A stretch of 43,808 nucleotides of DNA, taken from positions 1 through 43,808 of the forward strand of contig DASPRM010000095.1 in the NCBI GenBank assembly GCA_035624455.1, written 5' to 3'. The stretch is from Terriglobales bacterium. GTDB lineage: Bacteria > Acidobacteriota > Terriglobia > Terriglobales > Acidobacteriaceae. The translations under genes and the position numbers were made by a program. Positions 34,516-43,808 of the stretch are shown here, piece after piece (position 1 is the stretch's first letter; the number at the start of each line of letters is the position of its first letter). The notes beneath the pieces were generated by a model. It was not told the DNA's origin. It made no database searches and worked only from the letters and a program-made list of their open reading frames with translations.

Positions 34516-35586
34516 ATGGTTGATGCCACGAGCGCAAAGGTCCGCCTGACGGAGACGGTGAAAGCGGCGGGTTGAGCGTCCAAGCTGAGTCCAGCGGTGC
34601 TGGACGCGGTGCTTGGGAAATTAGCCCGGCAGCATGACCCGAATGTACTGGTCGGCTTCGACAAAGCCGACGACGCCGGCGTGTATCAGGTCACACCCGA
34701 ACTGGCGTTGGTGGAAACAGTGGATTTCTTCACGCCCATCGTGGATGACCCGTTTACCTTCGGCCAGATCGCAGCCGTCAATTCGTTGAGCGACGTGTAC
34801 GCCATGGGCGGCAAGCCGCTAAATTCGCTGGCGCTGGTGTGTTTTCCGGAAAAGGGAGATCTGCCAATCCTGGAGCAGATTCTCGCCGGCGGCCTCTCCA
34901 AGATGATGGAGGCGGGCTGCACCGTGATCGGCGGCCATAGCATTCGCGATCCCGAAATCAAATTTGGATATGCGGTCACAGGGGCGATCCACCCGCAGCG
35001 AGTGCTGAAGAACTCGGACGCTCAACCTGGGGACAAACTCATCCTCACCAAGGCGCTGGGGACAGGCGTGATCTCCACAGCGATCAAGAATGGTAAAGCG
35101 GAAGAATCATGGATTCAGGCCGCGACCGGTTTCATGACGACGCTAAATCGAATTGCAGCGGAAGTAGTGACCACCGGCAAAGGCGGGGGGCCTTTCAGCG
35201 TGCACGCTATGACAGACGTCACCGGGTTCGGTCTGATGGGGCATGCGCGGGAGATGGCTCTCGGATCCGACGTCAGCATGGGTTTGTCTGCCGGCGAGAT
35301 TCCGCTGATCGAAGGTGCGCTCGGATGCGTTCGGGGCGGCTTTATTCCCGGCGGTCTGAAAGCCAACCGCGAGTTCGCGGAATGCATGGTCGGATACGAG
35401 GAAGGGGTCAGCGAGGAGCTACGGATCTTGCTGTTTGACCCGCAGACTGCTGGGGGATTGTTGATCTCGGTGGATTCCGGCGATGCGGATGATTTGCTGC
35501 ATGCGCTGCGGCATGCGGGTGTGACGGCCTCGCCGATTGGCGAGGTCCTGCCTTTGACGAAACCACTGATCACGGTAACGCCCTGA
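34516..35586 (+). CDS. selD: Selenide, water dikinase, selenocysteine-containing (TGA readthrough)
   Basis: Makes selenophosphate from selenide and ATP, the selenium donor for Sec and selenouridine. Starting at ATG 34516, the frame reads MVDATSAKVRLTETVKAAG, then TGA (34573-34575), then ASKLSPAVLDAVLGKLARQH and the rest of SelD. In other SelD proteins this position is the catalytic Cys or Sec in a xGC/UxxK motif, and the following Lys is conserved (ASK here). Reading TGA as Sec20 gives 356 residues, a full-length SelD. The start at GTG 34597 would lose the entire active-site segment. Later motifs (DDAGVYQ, VDFFTPIVDDPFTFG, NSLSDVYAMGG, GGHSIRD) are complete. It needs selA, selB and selC elsewhere. 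No selenoprotein partner is in the window. Confidence 0.93.
34573..34575 (+). other. In-frame TGA selenocysteine codon of selD
   Basis: TGA at codon 20 of selD, flanked by GGT and GCG. Coding character continues on both sides in the same frame. It lies at the SelD active-site Cys/Sec position. Confidence 0.85.
34580..34616 (+). promoter_or_regulatory. Putative bacterial SECIS element of selD
   Basis: An inner perfect 7-bp stem GTCCAGC (34589-34595) / GCTGGAC (34599-34605) closes a GGT loop. An outer CCAAG (34580-34584) / CTTGG (34612-34616) helix encloses it. The loop begins 20 nt after the TGA and contains G as its first base, within the known range for bacterial SECIS (about 16-37 nt). It lies inside the coding sequence, as bacterial elements do. 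Confidence 0.75.
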
Positions 35587-35600
35587 GAGCAGTCAGCAGC

Positions 35601-35645
35601 TCGAAATCCACCGATGCTTCGCTTCGCTCAGCATGACCCTTCCTG
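35601..35645 (+). repeat. Family C repeat, copy C3
   Basis: GATGCTTCG and CAGCATGACC flanking a CTTCGCT centre. The short AGCAGTCAGCAG run at 35586-35597 belongs to family D. The stop codon of the lipid kinase gene is close behind. Confidence 0.5.
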
Positions 35646-35690
35646 ATCTGGACGCTCACCACCACGGCGTTTCTACTGGCGGCTGACTGC

Positions 35691-36677
35691 TCAGGGCTGG
35701 CCTCGTGCATAGCGACACGCGGGAGGCACCAGCAGGGTGACGGTTTCCGGTGCCACCGCGAGCGACGCCGGCAGCCGGCCCAGCGGCTCGCCATCCGCCT
35801 CGACGCGAACCAAGGAAGATTCGTTCGCGCGCGGATCTCCAGCAGCCAGCGGGCGGCAGCAGATCGAACTGGCGTGGGCCAGCTCGATTCCGCGAATCGG
35901 AAGATGCCAGTCCAGCAGCCGTCCGGCGATGAAGCGCAGGTAACGTGTGCGGCTGGAGGTTTTGAACAGAATCAACTGGAAGTCGGAGCGGTCCAGGCCG
36001 GCAGCCGGAGCGAGGCGCCGGACCACGCCTCCAAAGTTCCCGATTCGCACGGCCAGCAATTGTGTGACAGTTTCCCGCCGCGATGTGCCCATGGCTGGGT
36101 CGAAAAATTCCACTTCAAACCTGGGGAAGTGCTGCACAGCCCATTGGTGAAGGGCGGAGGCATAATATGCGGCCATACCGATCTGCTGCTTCATTCCCCA
36201 AGCCAAGCGATAAAAAAGCTCCGCATCCACGCCCAGCCCGGCAACGGAGAGGAAGTAGCGCGAATGCTGCGAATCGCGGTTCTGGTATTCGAGCTTTCCC
36301 AGCGCGACACGCTGTGGACTGGACTGCAACAACAGGCGCGCGGCGTGGACCGGCCGCCGGGGCAGGGCCAGGTCGTGCGCCAGCACGTTTGCTGTGCCCA
36401 GAGGAATGAGTCCCAGCGCCACCGGAAGGTCCAGCCCGACCAGTCCCTGCACAACGTCCTGGATGGTGCCGTCGCCTCCGCAGGCAATCACCGTATCCCA
36501 GCCCGCTAGGGCAGCCTCTCGAGCCTGCGCCGCAGCCGACTCGGAACCGCCGGTAATAGCCAGCCGGGTCTCTACCTCTGACGAGGTGAGTACCCGTGCC
36601 ACAGCTTCAACATCGGCTAAACGCCGTTTGCGGCGGGTACCCGATTCTGGGTTGTAGAGGAGAAGCGCGCGACGCAT
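35691..36677 (-). CDS. Diacylglycerol kinase-like lipid kinase (DAGKc family)
   Basis: A 328-residue protein of the bacterial DgkB/YegS type that phosphorylates a lipid using ATP. The ATP-binding fold has NPESG at residues 9-13 and GGDGT at 67-71 (VIACGGDGTIQDVVQG), then PLGTANVLAHDL. The C-terminal beta-sandwich domain ends in VEADGEPLGRLPASLAVAPE, the common late signature. ATG 36677 lies in a plain context without a good Shine-Dalgarno. The lipid substrate cannot be decided from sequence. It is convergent with selD across a repeat-filled gap. Confidence 0.9.
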   Translation of the reverse strand: MRRALLLYNPESGTRRKRRLADVEAVARVLTSSEVETRLAITGGSESAAAQAREAALAGWDTVIACGGDGTIQDVVQGLVGLDLPVALGLIPLGTANVLAHDLALPRRPVHAARLLLQSSPQRVALGKLEYQNRDSQHSRYFLSVAGLGVDAELFYRLAWGMKQQIGMAAYYASALHQWAVQHFPRFEVEFFDPAMGTSRRETVTQLLAVRIGNFGGVVRRLAPAAGLDRSDFQLILFKTSSRTRYLRFIAGRLLDWHLPIRGIELAHASSICCRPLAAGDPRANESSLVRVEADGEPLGRLPASLAVAPETVTLLVPPACRYARGQP

Positions 36678-36833
36678 TCGCTAGCAAGGATAACCGAGAG
36701 CCTGCGGATCATGCTCGCCGATGAAATGAAAATCGATTTCCCTGAGCTAATATTTGCGGGGGATGGATGAGGACTCAGGAAATCTATTATCCAGGGTTCA
36801 CCCCCCGGCGGCTTACAATCGGAGTCTGATTCG

Positions 36834-37205
36834 ATGACGCCAGCAGATTTTCGCCGCATCGCCCTAAGCCTTGAGGGCGCCGAAGAGGGTTCCCACATGG
36901 GGGCTGCCGATTTTCGGGTTGGCGGGCGGATATTTGCTACGCTCGCACATCAAGCCAGGGGGTACGGTAACCTGATGCTCACCCCGGAGGTGCAAGCCGA
37001 GTTTGTCTCTGAGTTGCCGAAGGTGTTTGTCCCGGTGGCAGGCGGGTGGGGCAGGATGGGAGCAACTCACGTTCGATTGTCGGAAGCAAATGAAGACTTG
37101 CTGGCGGGTGCTCTAAGAGCCGCCTGGAAGATTCGACTGGAGAAAAACGCAAACACAAAGAGCAAGAAGTCTGCTAAGAGCCGCAACAGGAGTAAGAAAA
37201 TGTAG
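36834..37205 (+). CDS. YjbR/MmcQ-family DNA-binding-like protein
   Basis: A 123-residue protein with the small YjbR/CyaY-like fold: MTPADFRRIALSLEGAEEGS at the start, DFRVGGRIFATL in the middle and VAGGWGRMGATHVRL near residue 70. The family is of uncertain function; members bind DNA in vitro in some reports. Its last 25 residues are a Lys/Ser/Arg tail (NTKSKKSAKSRNRSKKM), consistent with nucleic-acid binding. A TACAAT box at 36814-36819 and GGAGT at 36821-36825 precede ATG 36834, so it has a very short leader. It stands alone. Confidence 0.85.
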   Translation: MTPADFRRIALSLEGAEEGSHMGAADFRVGGRIFATLAHQARGYGNLMLTPEVQAEFVSELPKVFVPVAGGWGRMGATHVRLSEANEDLLAGALRAAWKIRLEKNANTKSKKSAKSRNRSKKM

Positions 37206-37229
37206 CGATTCAGCCGGCGTTGCAGAGAT

Positions 37230-37730
37230 TCATGGTTGTGGATTCTGGCGGCGAGCGTAAGTGAGCAGAGCGATGCCAGCCAGAATGGCTACGCCGGCGA
37301 TTTCCAGGACTGTCAGCAGCGCCGGATTCGATTCGCTGATCGGCCGAGCGCTCAGCAGGATGCGGCCATGCTCGTTGGGATCGTAGCGAACCTGAACCTT
37401 TGTGCCCGGACGCAGGCGGTTGGCGCGCGCCTCCATGCTGACGCGGTCACCTGATTTGTAGCCCAGCTCGGCGCTGGAAACATAAACCCGCCCATCGAGC
37501 GAGTAGCGCACCAGCCAGCGTACGACGTAAACCGTCTGGTGCCAGAACAGCAACTTCTCAGTGGTTTGATAGATGTTGGCCCCGATGACCTGTCCATCCA
37601 CGGTCGGCAAGTTGTGAACGAACTCCCAGTTGCGATAGGTATTCAGTCCAGCGACGACTGAGAGCACCAGCGCGAGCAGCAGCAGGCTGTAACCGAGGAA
37701 TTCGATGTTCTCACGGGCGCGGGGGGTCAT
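37230..37730 (-). CDS. DUF3592 membrane protein
   Basis: A 166-residue protein from ATG 37730; ATG 37757 would add nine residues. It has one N-terminal hydrophobic helix (LGYSLLLLALVLSVVAGL), a beta-rich extracytoplasmic domain with TVDGQVIGANI and VQVRYDPNEHGRILLS, the DUF3592 hallmarks, and a C-terminal helix (LLTVLEIAGVAILAGIALLTYA). The family has no known function; topology is two helices flanking the domain. It is divergent from ligA and convergent with the YjbR gene, 24 nt away. Confidence 0.75.
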   Translation of the reverse strand: MTPRARENIEFLGYSLLLLALVLSVVAGLNTYRNWEFVHNLPTVDGQVIGANIYQTTEKLLFWHQTVYVVRWLVRYSLDGRVYVSSAELGYKSGDRVSMEARANRLRPGTKVQVRYDPNEHGRILLSARPISESNPALLTVLEIAGVAILAGIALLTYARRQNPQP

Positions 37731-37748
37731 AGCTAAGAATTCATGATA

Positions 37749-39905
<2,157 letters not shown>

Positions 39906-39947
39906 TCGGCCGGACCCGGTGAGAGAATTCAAACGGAGGAAGGAAGC

Positions 39948-40442
39948 GTGCTGCTGATTTCTATTCTGCTGGCGCTGTTGCCACTGGTGGGAATTGCCTG
40001 GTTTCTGATCACAACCCCAGGGCTGACGGTCGACAACCTTTTTACCACGCTCATCCTGTTGGGCATCTCCAGTATTTTCGGAATCAACGTACTCATTGAA
40101 CTCTACAAGCGCGGCCTGCTGCCGTTCCTGAAACCAAAGCTGGAGGCCGCAGGAGTGGCAGGATATGCAACCAGCGCCAAGGGCCTGGGAGCGGTAGCAC
40201 TGGCATCCGCCAATGGCGTGCTGCGGGAGAAATGCTTCATCCAGAGCGTGGATTTTTACGAAGCCTCGGTGGGGCAGCACGACAAATCCGTAGTCATGCT
40301 TCGCCCCGATGGTGCCAAGGCGGACAAGATGGTGGTTTTTCTCGGCGACGTTCGCAATGCCCTGCAACCAGGGACGAAAGCCGTGATCACGTACCGCGCC
40401 GAACAGGAAGGACATGCGCTGCTGAGCCGGGATTACGCGTAA
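39948..40442 (+). CDS. Hypothetical membrane protein
   Basis: A 164-residue protein starting at GTG 39948 behind a strong GGAGGAAGG site. Two hydrophobic helices are at the N-terminus (LLISILLALLPLVGIAWFLI and TTLILLGISSIFGINVLIEL, residues 2-21 and 33-52), so it is membrane-anchored. The remaining 110 residues are soluble and include GAVALASANGVLREKCF and a C-terminal GTKAVITYRAEQEGHALLSR with beta character. I do not recognise a family. It may be co-transcribed with ligA (42-nt gap), but the strong site and lack of a known link leave its role open. Confidence 0.65.
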   Translation: MLLISILLALLPLVGIAWFLITTPGLTVDNLFTTLILLGISSIFGINVLIELYKRGLLPFLKPKLEAAGVAGYATSAKGLGAVALASANGVLREKCFIQSVDFYEASVGQHDKSVVMLRPDGAKADKMVVFLGDVRNALQPGTKAVITYRAEQEGHALLSRDYA

Positions 40443-40628
40443 GAGAGCAATCAGCAGTCAGGAATCAGCACTTAGCCACAACACTTAGCAGGAGTCCTTT
40501 TCCGCGGCTAGCCCTCATGCCGTGAATGCCCGCGATCCGAGACCCCCGGATGTTAAACTCAATGCTTGCCCAGTCGCCGACCAGCCAGCCCTATGATTAC
40601 CGGCCGACGATAGCCTCATGATCGCCCA

Positions 40629-41165
40629 ATGAGTGATGTTCGACGTGGTCTCATCATCGTCAATACCGGTCCGGGCAAGGGCAAGACCACGGCTGCCATG
40701 GGCACCGCACTGCGCGCCGTGGGCAATGGCATGCGCGTGCTGATGCTGCAGTTTCTGAAGGGCTCGTGGCACTATGGCGAGCTCGATGCGGTGAAGGCCT
40801 TCGGGGACCGCTTCGTGATGAAGCAGATGGGCCGAGGCTTTGTGAAAGTAGGCGGGACGGAAACCGATCCCGAGGATATCCGGCTGGTGGAAGAAGCCTG
40901 GACGGAAGCCGAAAAGGCGATCCTGAGCGGCGAATGGGACCTGGTGGTGCTGGACGAAATCAACTACGCCATCAGCTACAGGATGCTCGACCCGGCACGA
41001 GTGGTGGAGGTCCTGAAGCGCAAGCCGGAGATGGTGCACGTAATCTTGACCGGCCGCAATGCGCATCCGACAATTGTCGAGCTTGCCGACACGGTGACCG
41101 AGATGCGCGAGGTCAAGCACGCCTATCAGAAGGGCATCATGGCGCAGCGTGGGATCGAGTACTAG
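40629..41165 (+). CDS. cobO: Cob(I)yrinic acid a,c-diamide adenosyltransferase
   Basis: Transfers the 5'-deoxyadenosyl group of ATP to cob(I)alamin or its precursors. At 178 residues it matches CobO/CobA/BtuR. The P-loop GPGKGKTT is at residues 14-21, DEINYAISYRMLDPARVVEVL and LTGRNAHPTIVELADTVTEM are family signatures, and the end KHAYQKGIMAQRGIEY is typical. A four-codon frame ATGATCGCCCAATGA overlaps the start by ATGA. A TATGAT box at 40592-40597 is a plausible -10. No other cobalamin gene is present in the window, so it may serve salvage. Confidence 0.94.
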   Translation: MSDVRRGLIIVNTGPGKGKTTAAMGTALRAVGNGMRVLMLQFLKGSWHYGELDAVKAFGDRFVMKQMGRGFVKVGGTETDPEDIRLVEEAWTEAEKAILSGEWDLVVLDEINYAISYRMLDPARVVEVLKRKPEMVHVILTGRNAHPTIVELADTVTEMREVKHAYQKGIMAQRGIEY

Positions 41166-41245
41166 GATCGGGTGATCGGGCAAGTTGCAATCGGATAATC
41201 TGACGATGGGTGATTGAAGATCGGGTGATCGGGGGAAGCAGGATC
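41166..41245 (+). repeat. Family E GATCGGG/GTGATCGGG array
   Basis: Units ATCGGGTGATCGGGC, GCAATCGGATAATC and GATCGGGTGATCGGGG fill the gap between cobO and accD. Related units occur at 26443-26525 and around 27264-27300. Confidence 0.6.
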
Positions 41246-41284
41246 GAACTGATTGCTAAGTGCTAGTTGCTAATTACTGCTGTT

Positions 41285-42142
41285 ATGGCTTGGTTCAGAC
41301 GAGAATCCGGCGCGATTGATACTTCGGGCGAGAAGAAGGTGAAGACCGAGGGTCTATGGGTGAAGTGTGACAACTGCCGGAAAATTATCTGGAAGAAAGA
41401 TCTCGACGCCAACCTGAACGTCTGCCCCTATTGCGACAAGCACTTCCGCATCGACGCGCGCACCCGGCTATCGCAGCTGCTCGATGATGGGGTGTATCAC
41501 ATCGAAGATGACAATCTGATCAGCACCGATCCTCTGAAGTTTTCTGACCTGAAGCCCTACGCGGGACGCCTCCGGCAGGCGCGGAAAGATACCGGCTTTA
41601 CCGACGCGACCATTAACGCTCGCGGCACGCTGCAAAGCCGCCCAGTGATCGTCAGCGCCATGGAGTATTCCTTCATCGGCGGAAGCATGGGCACGGTGGT
41701 GGGTGAGGTGATCACGCGTGCGGTTGAGAAGGCCACCAATGAGCGAATCCCATTAATCGTGGTTTCAGCTTCCGGTGGTGCGCGGATGATGGAGGGCGTC
41801 GTCAGCCTGATGCAGTTGGCGAAGATCTCCGCCGCCCTGGCACGCATGGACGACGCTACGGTGCCTTACATCTCGGTGCTCACCGACCCGACCACCGGCG
41901 GCGTTACCGCTTCCTACGCCATGCTGGGAGACCTGAATATCGCCGAGCCGGGTGCGCTCATCGGATTTGCCGGGCCACGAGTAATCGAGCAAACGATCCG
42001 TCAGAAGCTACCCGAAGGCTTTCAGCGCAGCGAATTTCTTCTGGAACACGGCATGCTTGACGCCGTGGTGCACCGCAAGGATCTGAAGTCCTATATTGCA
42101 CGCGCGCTCGACTGGATGTCGCCCAACGGCCGGACTAGGTAA
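41285..42142 (+). CDS. accD: Acetyl-CoA carboxylase carboxyltransferase subunit beta
   Basis: Half of the carboxyltransferase that transfers CO2 from biotin to acetyl-CoA, the first committed step in fatty-acid synthesis. From ATG 41285 it has 285 residues; an upstream ATG at 41267 is in frame but not family-like. The zinc ribbon is at Cys28, Cys31, Cys47 and Cys50 (WVKCDNCRKI, NVCPYCDKH). The crotonase-fold core includes VVSASGGARMMEGVVSLMQL and TDPTTGGVTASYAMLGD, the oxyanion region. It precedes folC by 74 nt, a common pairing. accA and the birA substrate accB are not here. Confidence 0.97.
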   Translation: MAWFRRESGAIDTSGEKKVKTEGLWVKCDNCRKIIWKKDLDANLNVCPYCDKHFRIDARTRLSQLLDDGVYHIEDDNLISTDPLKFSDLKPYAGRLRQARKDTGFTDATINARGTLQSRPVIVSAMEYSFIGGSMGTVVGEVITRAVEKATNERIPLIVVSASGGARMMEGVVSLMQLAKISAALARMDDATVPYISVLTDPTTGGVTASYAMLGDLNIAEPGALIGFAGPRVIEQTIRQKLPEGFQRSEFLLEHGMLDAVVHRKDLKSYIARALDWMSPNGRTR

Positions 42143-42216
42143 TGCGAGGCTCAAGATCGCCAGCCCGGCGCGCGACTTGTGGCCGGGTTCCTCGAAACTG
42201 CTAAGCTGAAAATCAC

Positions 42217-43578
42217 ATGGCACCCAGCTACCAATCGGCAGTGGAGCAGTTGTACGAACTGGGACACGAACTGGCGAGCACGCCGTCCCACAAGTTCGAT
42301 CTGGCCCATATGCGCGTGCTGCTGCGGGCATTAGGCGATCCACAGCGCAATTTCCGTTCGGTGCTGATCGCCGGAACCAATGGCAAAGGTTCAACCGCAG
42401 CTACCCTGGCGTCTATTCTTCAGGCCGCAGGTCATCGCACGGGACTGTACACTTCTCCGCACCTGATGCGGGTAAACGAGCGCATCCGCGTCGATGGGAA
42501 GGAAATCACCGAACCCGATTTTGCCTTGAGCCATGACCGCACCGAGCATCTGGCAAACTGGCTGGTCTCCCGCGGGGAACTTCCATGGCATCCCAGCTTT
42601 TTCGAGATGCTGACCGCGATGACCTTCGAGCATTTCGCGCGTAGCGGAATCGAGATCGGCGTGCTTGAGGTCGGCATGGGCGGAAGGCTCGATGCCACCA
42701 ACGTGGTGGAACCGCTAGTTTCGCTAATCACCGATATATCTTTAGACCATCAGAAATTTCTCGGTAACACGATTGCTGAAATTGCCGCCGAGAAGGCCGG
42801 GATAATTCACGAGGGTGGACTGGTCGTGACTTTGCCACAGCATCCGCAAGCCAACGACGTGATTGGCCGAGTTGTGCTGGAACGCAATGCCACGGCAGTC
42901 AACGCTGCCTGCTACGTGCCACCTGTGACGCCCGGGGTAGCGGGAACGGTGTGGGATCCGCGCCGCCAGGCGGAGCACTGGGCGAGGAGCCGATATCCCC
43001 TCCAGGTGATGGGGAAAGAAATAACGGTGGATTCGCCGCTCGTGGGGCGGCATCAGTTGCGTAACCTGGCGCTGGCGATTGCCGCGGCCGAGGAGCTGAA
43101 CCGACTTGGAATCTCGATCAGTCCCGATGCAATTGAGCGAGGAATTCGCGAGACCCGCTGGCCGGGAAGATTCCAGGTCATTCCACCCAGCTCGGGCTTG
43201 CCGGAGATGGTTTTCGATGTAGCTCACAATCCCGCCGGAGCATGGGCATTGCGCGCCGCACTTTCGGAGCGCTTCGAGGGTCGGCGGATCACTTTGCTCT
43301 TCGGTGTGCTGCGCGATAAGGCAGTTGGCGAAATTGCCGAAATCCTTTTTCCGCTGGCCGAGCAGGTGATCGCGACGGGGGTAGACAATCCGCGGTCAGC
43401 CAGCCCAGAGGAGATATGGGACGCCGCAGCAAAGACCGGGGCGGAAGTTGCTACTGAACCAGAGTTCGGCAAAGCTATGGAATTAGCCGCCAAAACCGCC
43501 ACGACCAGCGGATTGCTAGTGGCGACGGGATCGATTTACCTGGTTGGAGCAGCCTTGCAGTGGCTAAAGAGCCGCTGA
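42217..43578 (+). CDS. folC: Folylpolyglutamate synthase / dihydrofolate synthase
   Basis: Adds glutamate to dihydropteroate and lengthens folate polyglutamate chains. At 453 residues it is of the bifunctional size. The ATP site IAGTNGKGSTA is at residues 51-61, followed by TGLYTSPHLMRVNERIRVDG and GVLEVGMGGRLDATNVV, all Mur-ligase-type signatures. SLDHQKFLGNTIAEIAAEKAG contains the carbamylated-Lys region. The C-terminal domain has FDVAHNPAGAWALRAAL. ATG 42217 has no Shine-Dalgarno; TAAGCT (42202-42207), 9 nt upstream, could be a -10. Transcription with accD is plausible. Confidence 0.97.
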   Translation: MAPSYQSAVEQLYELGHELASTPSHKFDLAHMRVLLRALGDPQRNFRSVLIAGTNGKGSTAATLASILQAAGHRTGLYTSPHLMRVNERIRVDGKEITEPDFALSHDRTEHLANWLVSRGELPWHPSFFEMLTAMTFEHFARSGIEIGVLEVGMGGRLDATNVVEPLVSLITDISLDHQKFLGNTIAEIAAEKAGIIHEGGLVVTLPQHPQANDVIGRVVLERNATAVNAACYVPPVTPGVAGTVWDPRRQAEHWARSRYPLQVMGKEITVDSPLVGRHQLRNLALAIAAAEELNRLGISISPDAIERGIRETRWPGRFQVIPPSSGLPEMVFDVAHNPAGAWALRAALSERFEGRRITLLFGVLRDKAVGEIAEILFPLAEQVIATGVDNPRSASPEEIWDAAAKTGAEVATEPEFGKAMELAAKTATTSGLLVATGSIYLVGAALQWLKSR

Positions 43579-43808
43579 GCGGAAAAAGAAGTTGCGGCAA
43601 TAAATTTCCCGTCAGCTGATACGCAGGTTTCGGCACAATTTCATTATTGAGAATCTTCAAATGCGGCATCCAGTGCGGATTCTGCTGGGTTTTGCACATT
43701 GAGAGTGGGTTCCCGGATAGGGAATATGCGGTTGGGAGGTAGCTCATATAAGCAAAACATGCGCCAAGAGCGGCTTTTGCCCAGAATGAAATTCTGGGTT
43801 TGCCCCAG
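43579..43808. other. Intergenic end of window with a perfect hairpin
   Basis: No gene is seen. A perfect stem CCCAGAAT (43780-43787) / ATTCTGGG (43791-43798) around GAA is followed by TTTGCCCCAG. A CATATAAGCAAAACATG stretch (43745-43761) looks AT-rich and promoter-like, but any gene would lie outside the window. Confidence 0.4.

Noticed and set aside
34597-35586. selD starting at GTG 34597 as a shorter, ordinary gene
   Set aside because: It would lack the active-site segment. The frame upstream through the TGA encodes a family-like SelD N-terminus and has a -10 box before its ATG.

Overview
The window looks like a piece of chromosome from an Acidobacteriota species, most likely class Terriglobia. 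This rests on the G+C-rich housekeeping genes, the secreted TPR and carboxypeptidase-regulatory-like proteins, SYLF and S53/S9 secreted proteins, and intergenic spaces packed with short hairpin repeats. The taxonomic call is inference from gene content and general familiarity, not from a marker-gene comparison. I found no rRNA, tRNA, transposase, phage gene or CRISPR array.

Layout. 1-5160: 3' end of valS, nadC, a secreted DUF1579-like protein, birA and coaX. 5204-9289 (minus): an operon-like run of a C4 zinc-ribbon coiled-coil protein, two tandem paralogous secreted TPR proteins and an RlmI-type rRNA methyltransferase. 9609-12850: a dipeptidyl-peptidase IV-like S9 peptidase overlapping an NAD-dependent epimerase-like gene. 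12997-15480: isocitrate lyase divergent from an IclR regulator, with three palindromes between them. 15651-21175: SYLF protein, sodium:solute symporter, single-domain response regulator, DUF6580 membrane protein and VTT/DedA protein. 21310-24337 (minus): molybdenum cofactor cluster moeA-moaC-(REC+DUF4388 regulator)-mogA. 24499-27679: a TPR protein and the 7-deazaguanine genes queC, queE, queD. 27857-32784 (minus): an S53 peptidase, a DinG-type helicase and a PIN toxin-like gene with its overlapping partner. 32857-43578: der, selD, a lipid/diacylglycerol kinase-like gene, YjbR, DUF3592, ligA, an unknown membrane protein, cobO, accD and folC.

The most important point for annotation is selD. The gene does not begin at the GTG at 34597. 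It begins at ATG 34516 and reads through an in-frame TGA (34573-34575) at the position of the SelD active-site Cys/Sec, followed at the right distance by a strong stem-loop (34589-34605, with an outer helix 34580-34616). It is therefore very probably a selenoprotein, and the organism is predicted to decode Sec.

A second theme is non-coding structure. Four copies of a double-hairpin repeat (family A), six of a CCCCACCC...GGGTGGGG hairpin (family B), several GATCCCTCG/GGGATGAC-type repeats (family C) and low-complexity AGTCAG and GATCGGG arrays (families D and E) fill most intergenic gaps. The first hairpin of family A keeps its pairing while its sequence changes between copies. A third theme is promoter architecture: selD, der, ligA and moeA each have a near-perfect -10 box 6-7 nt before the ATG and no Shine-Dalgarno sequence, so they are probably leaderless. 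The secreted and accessory genes generally have a clear GGAGG-type site.
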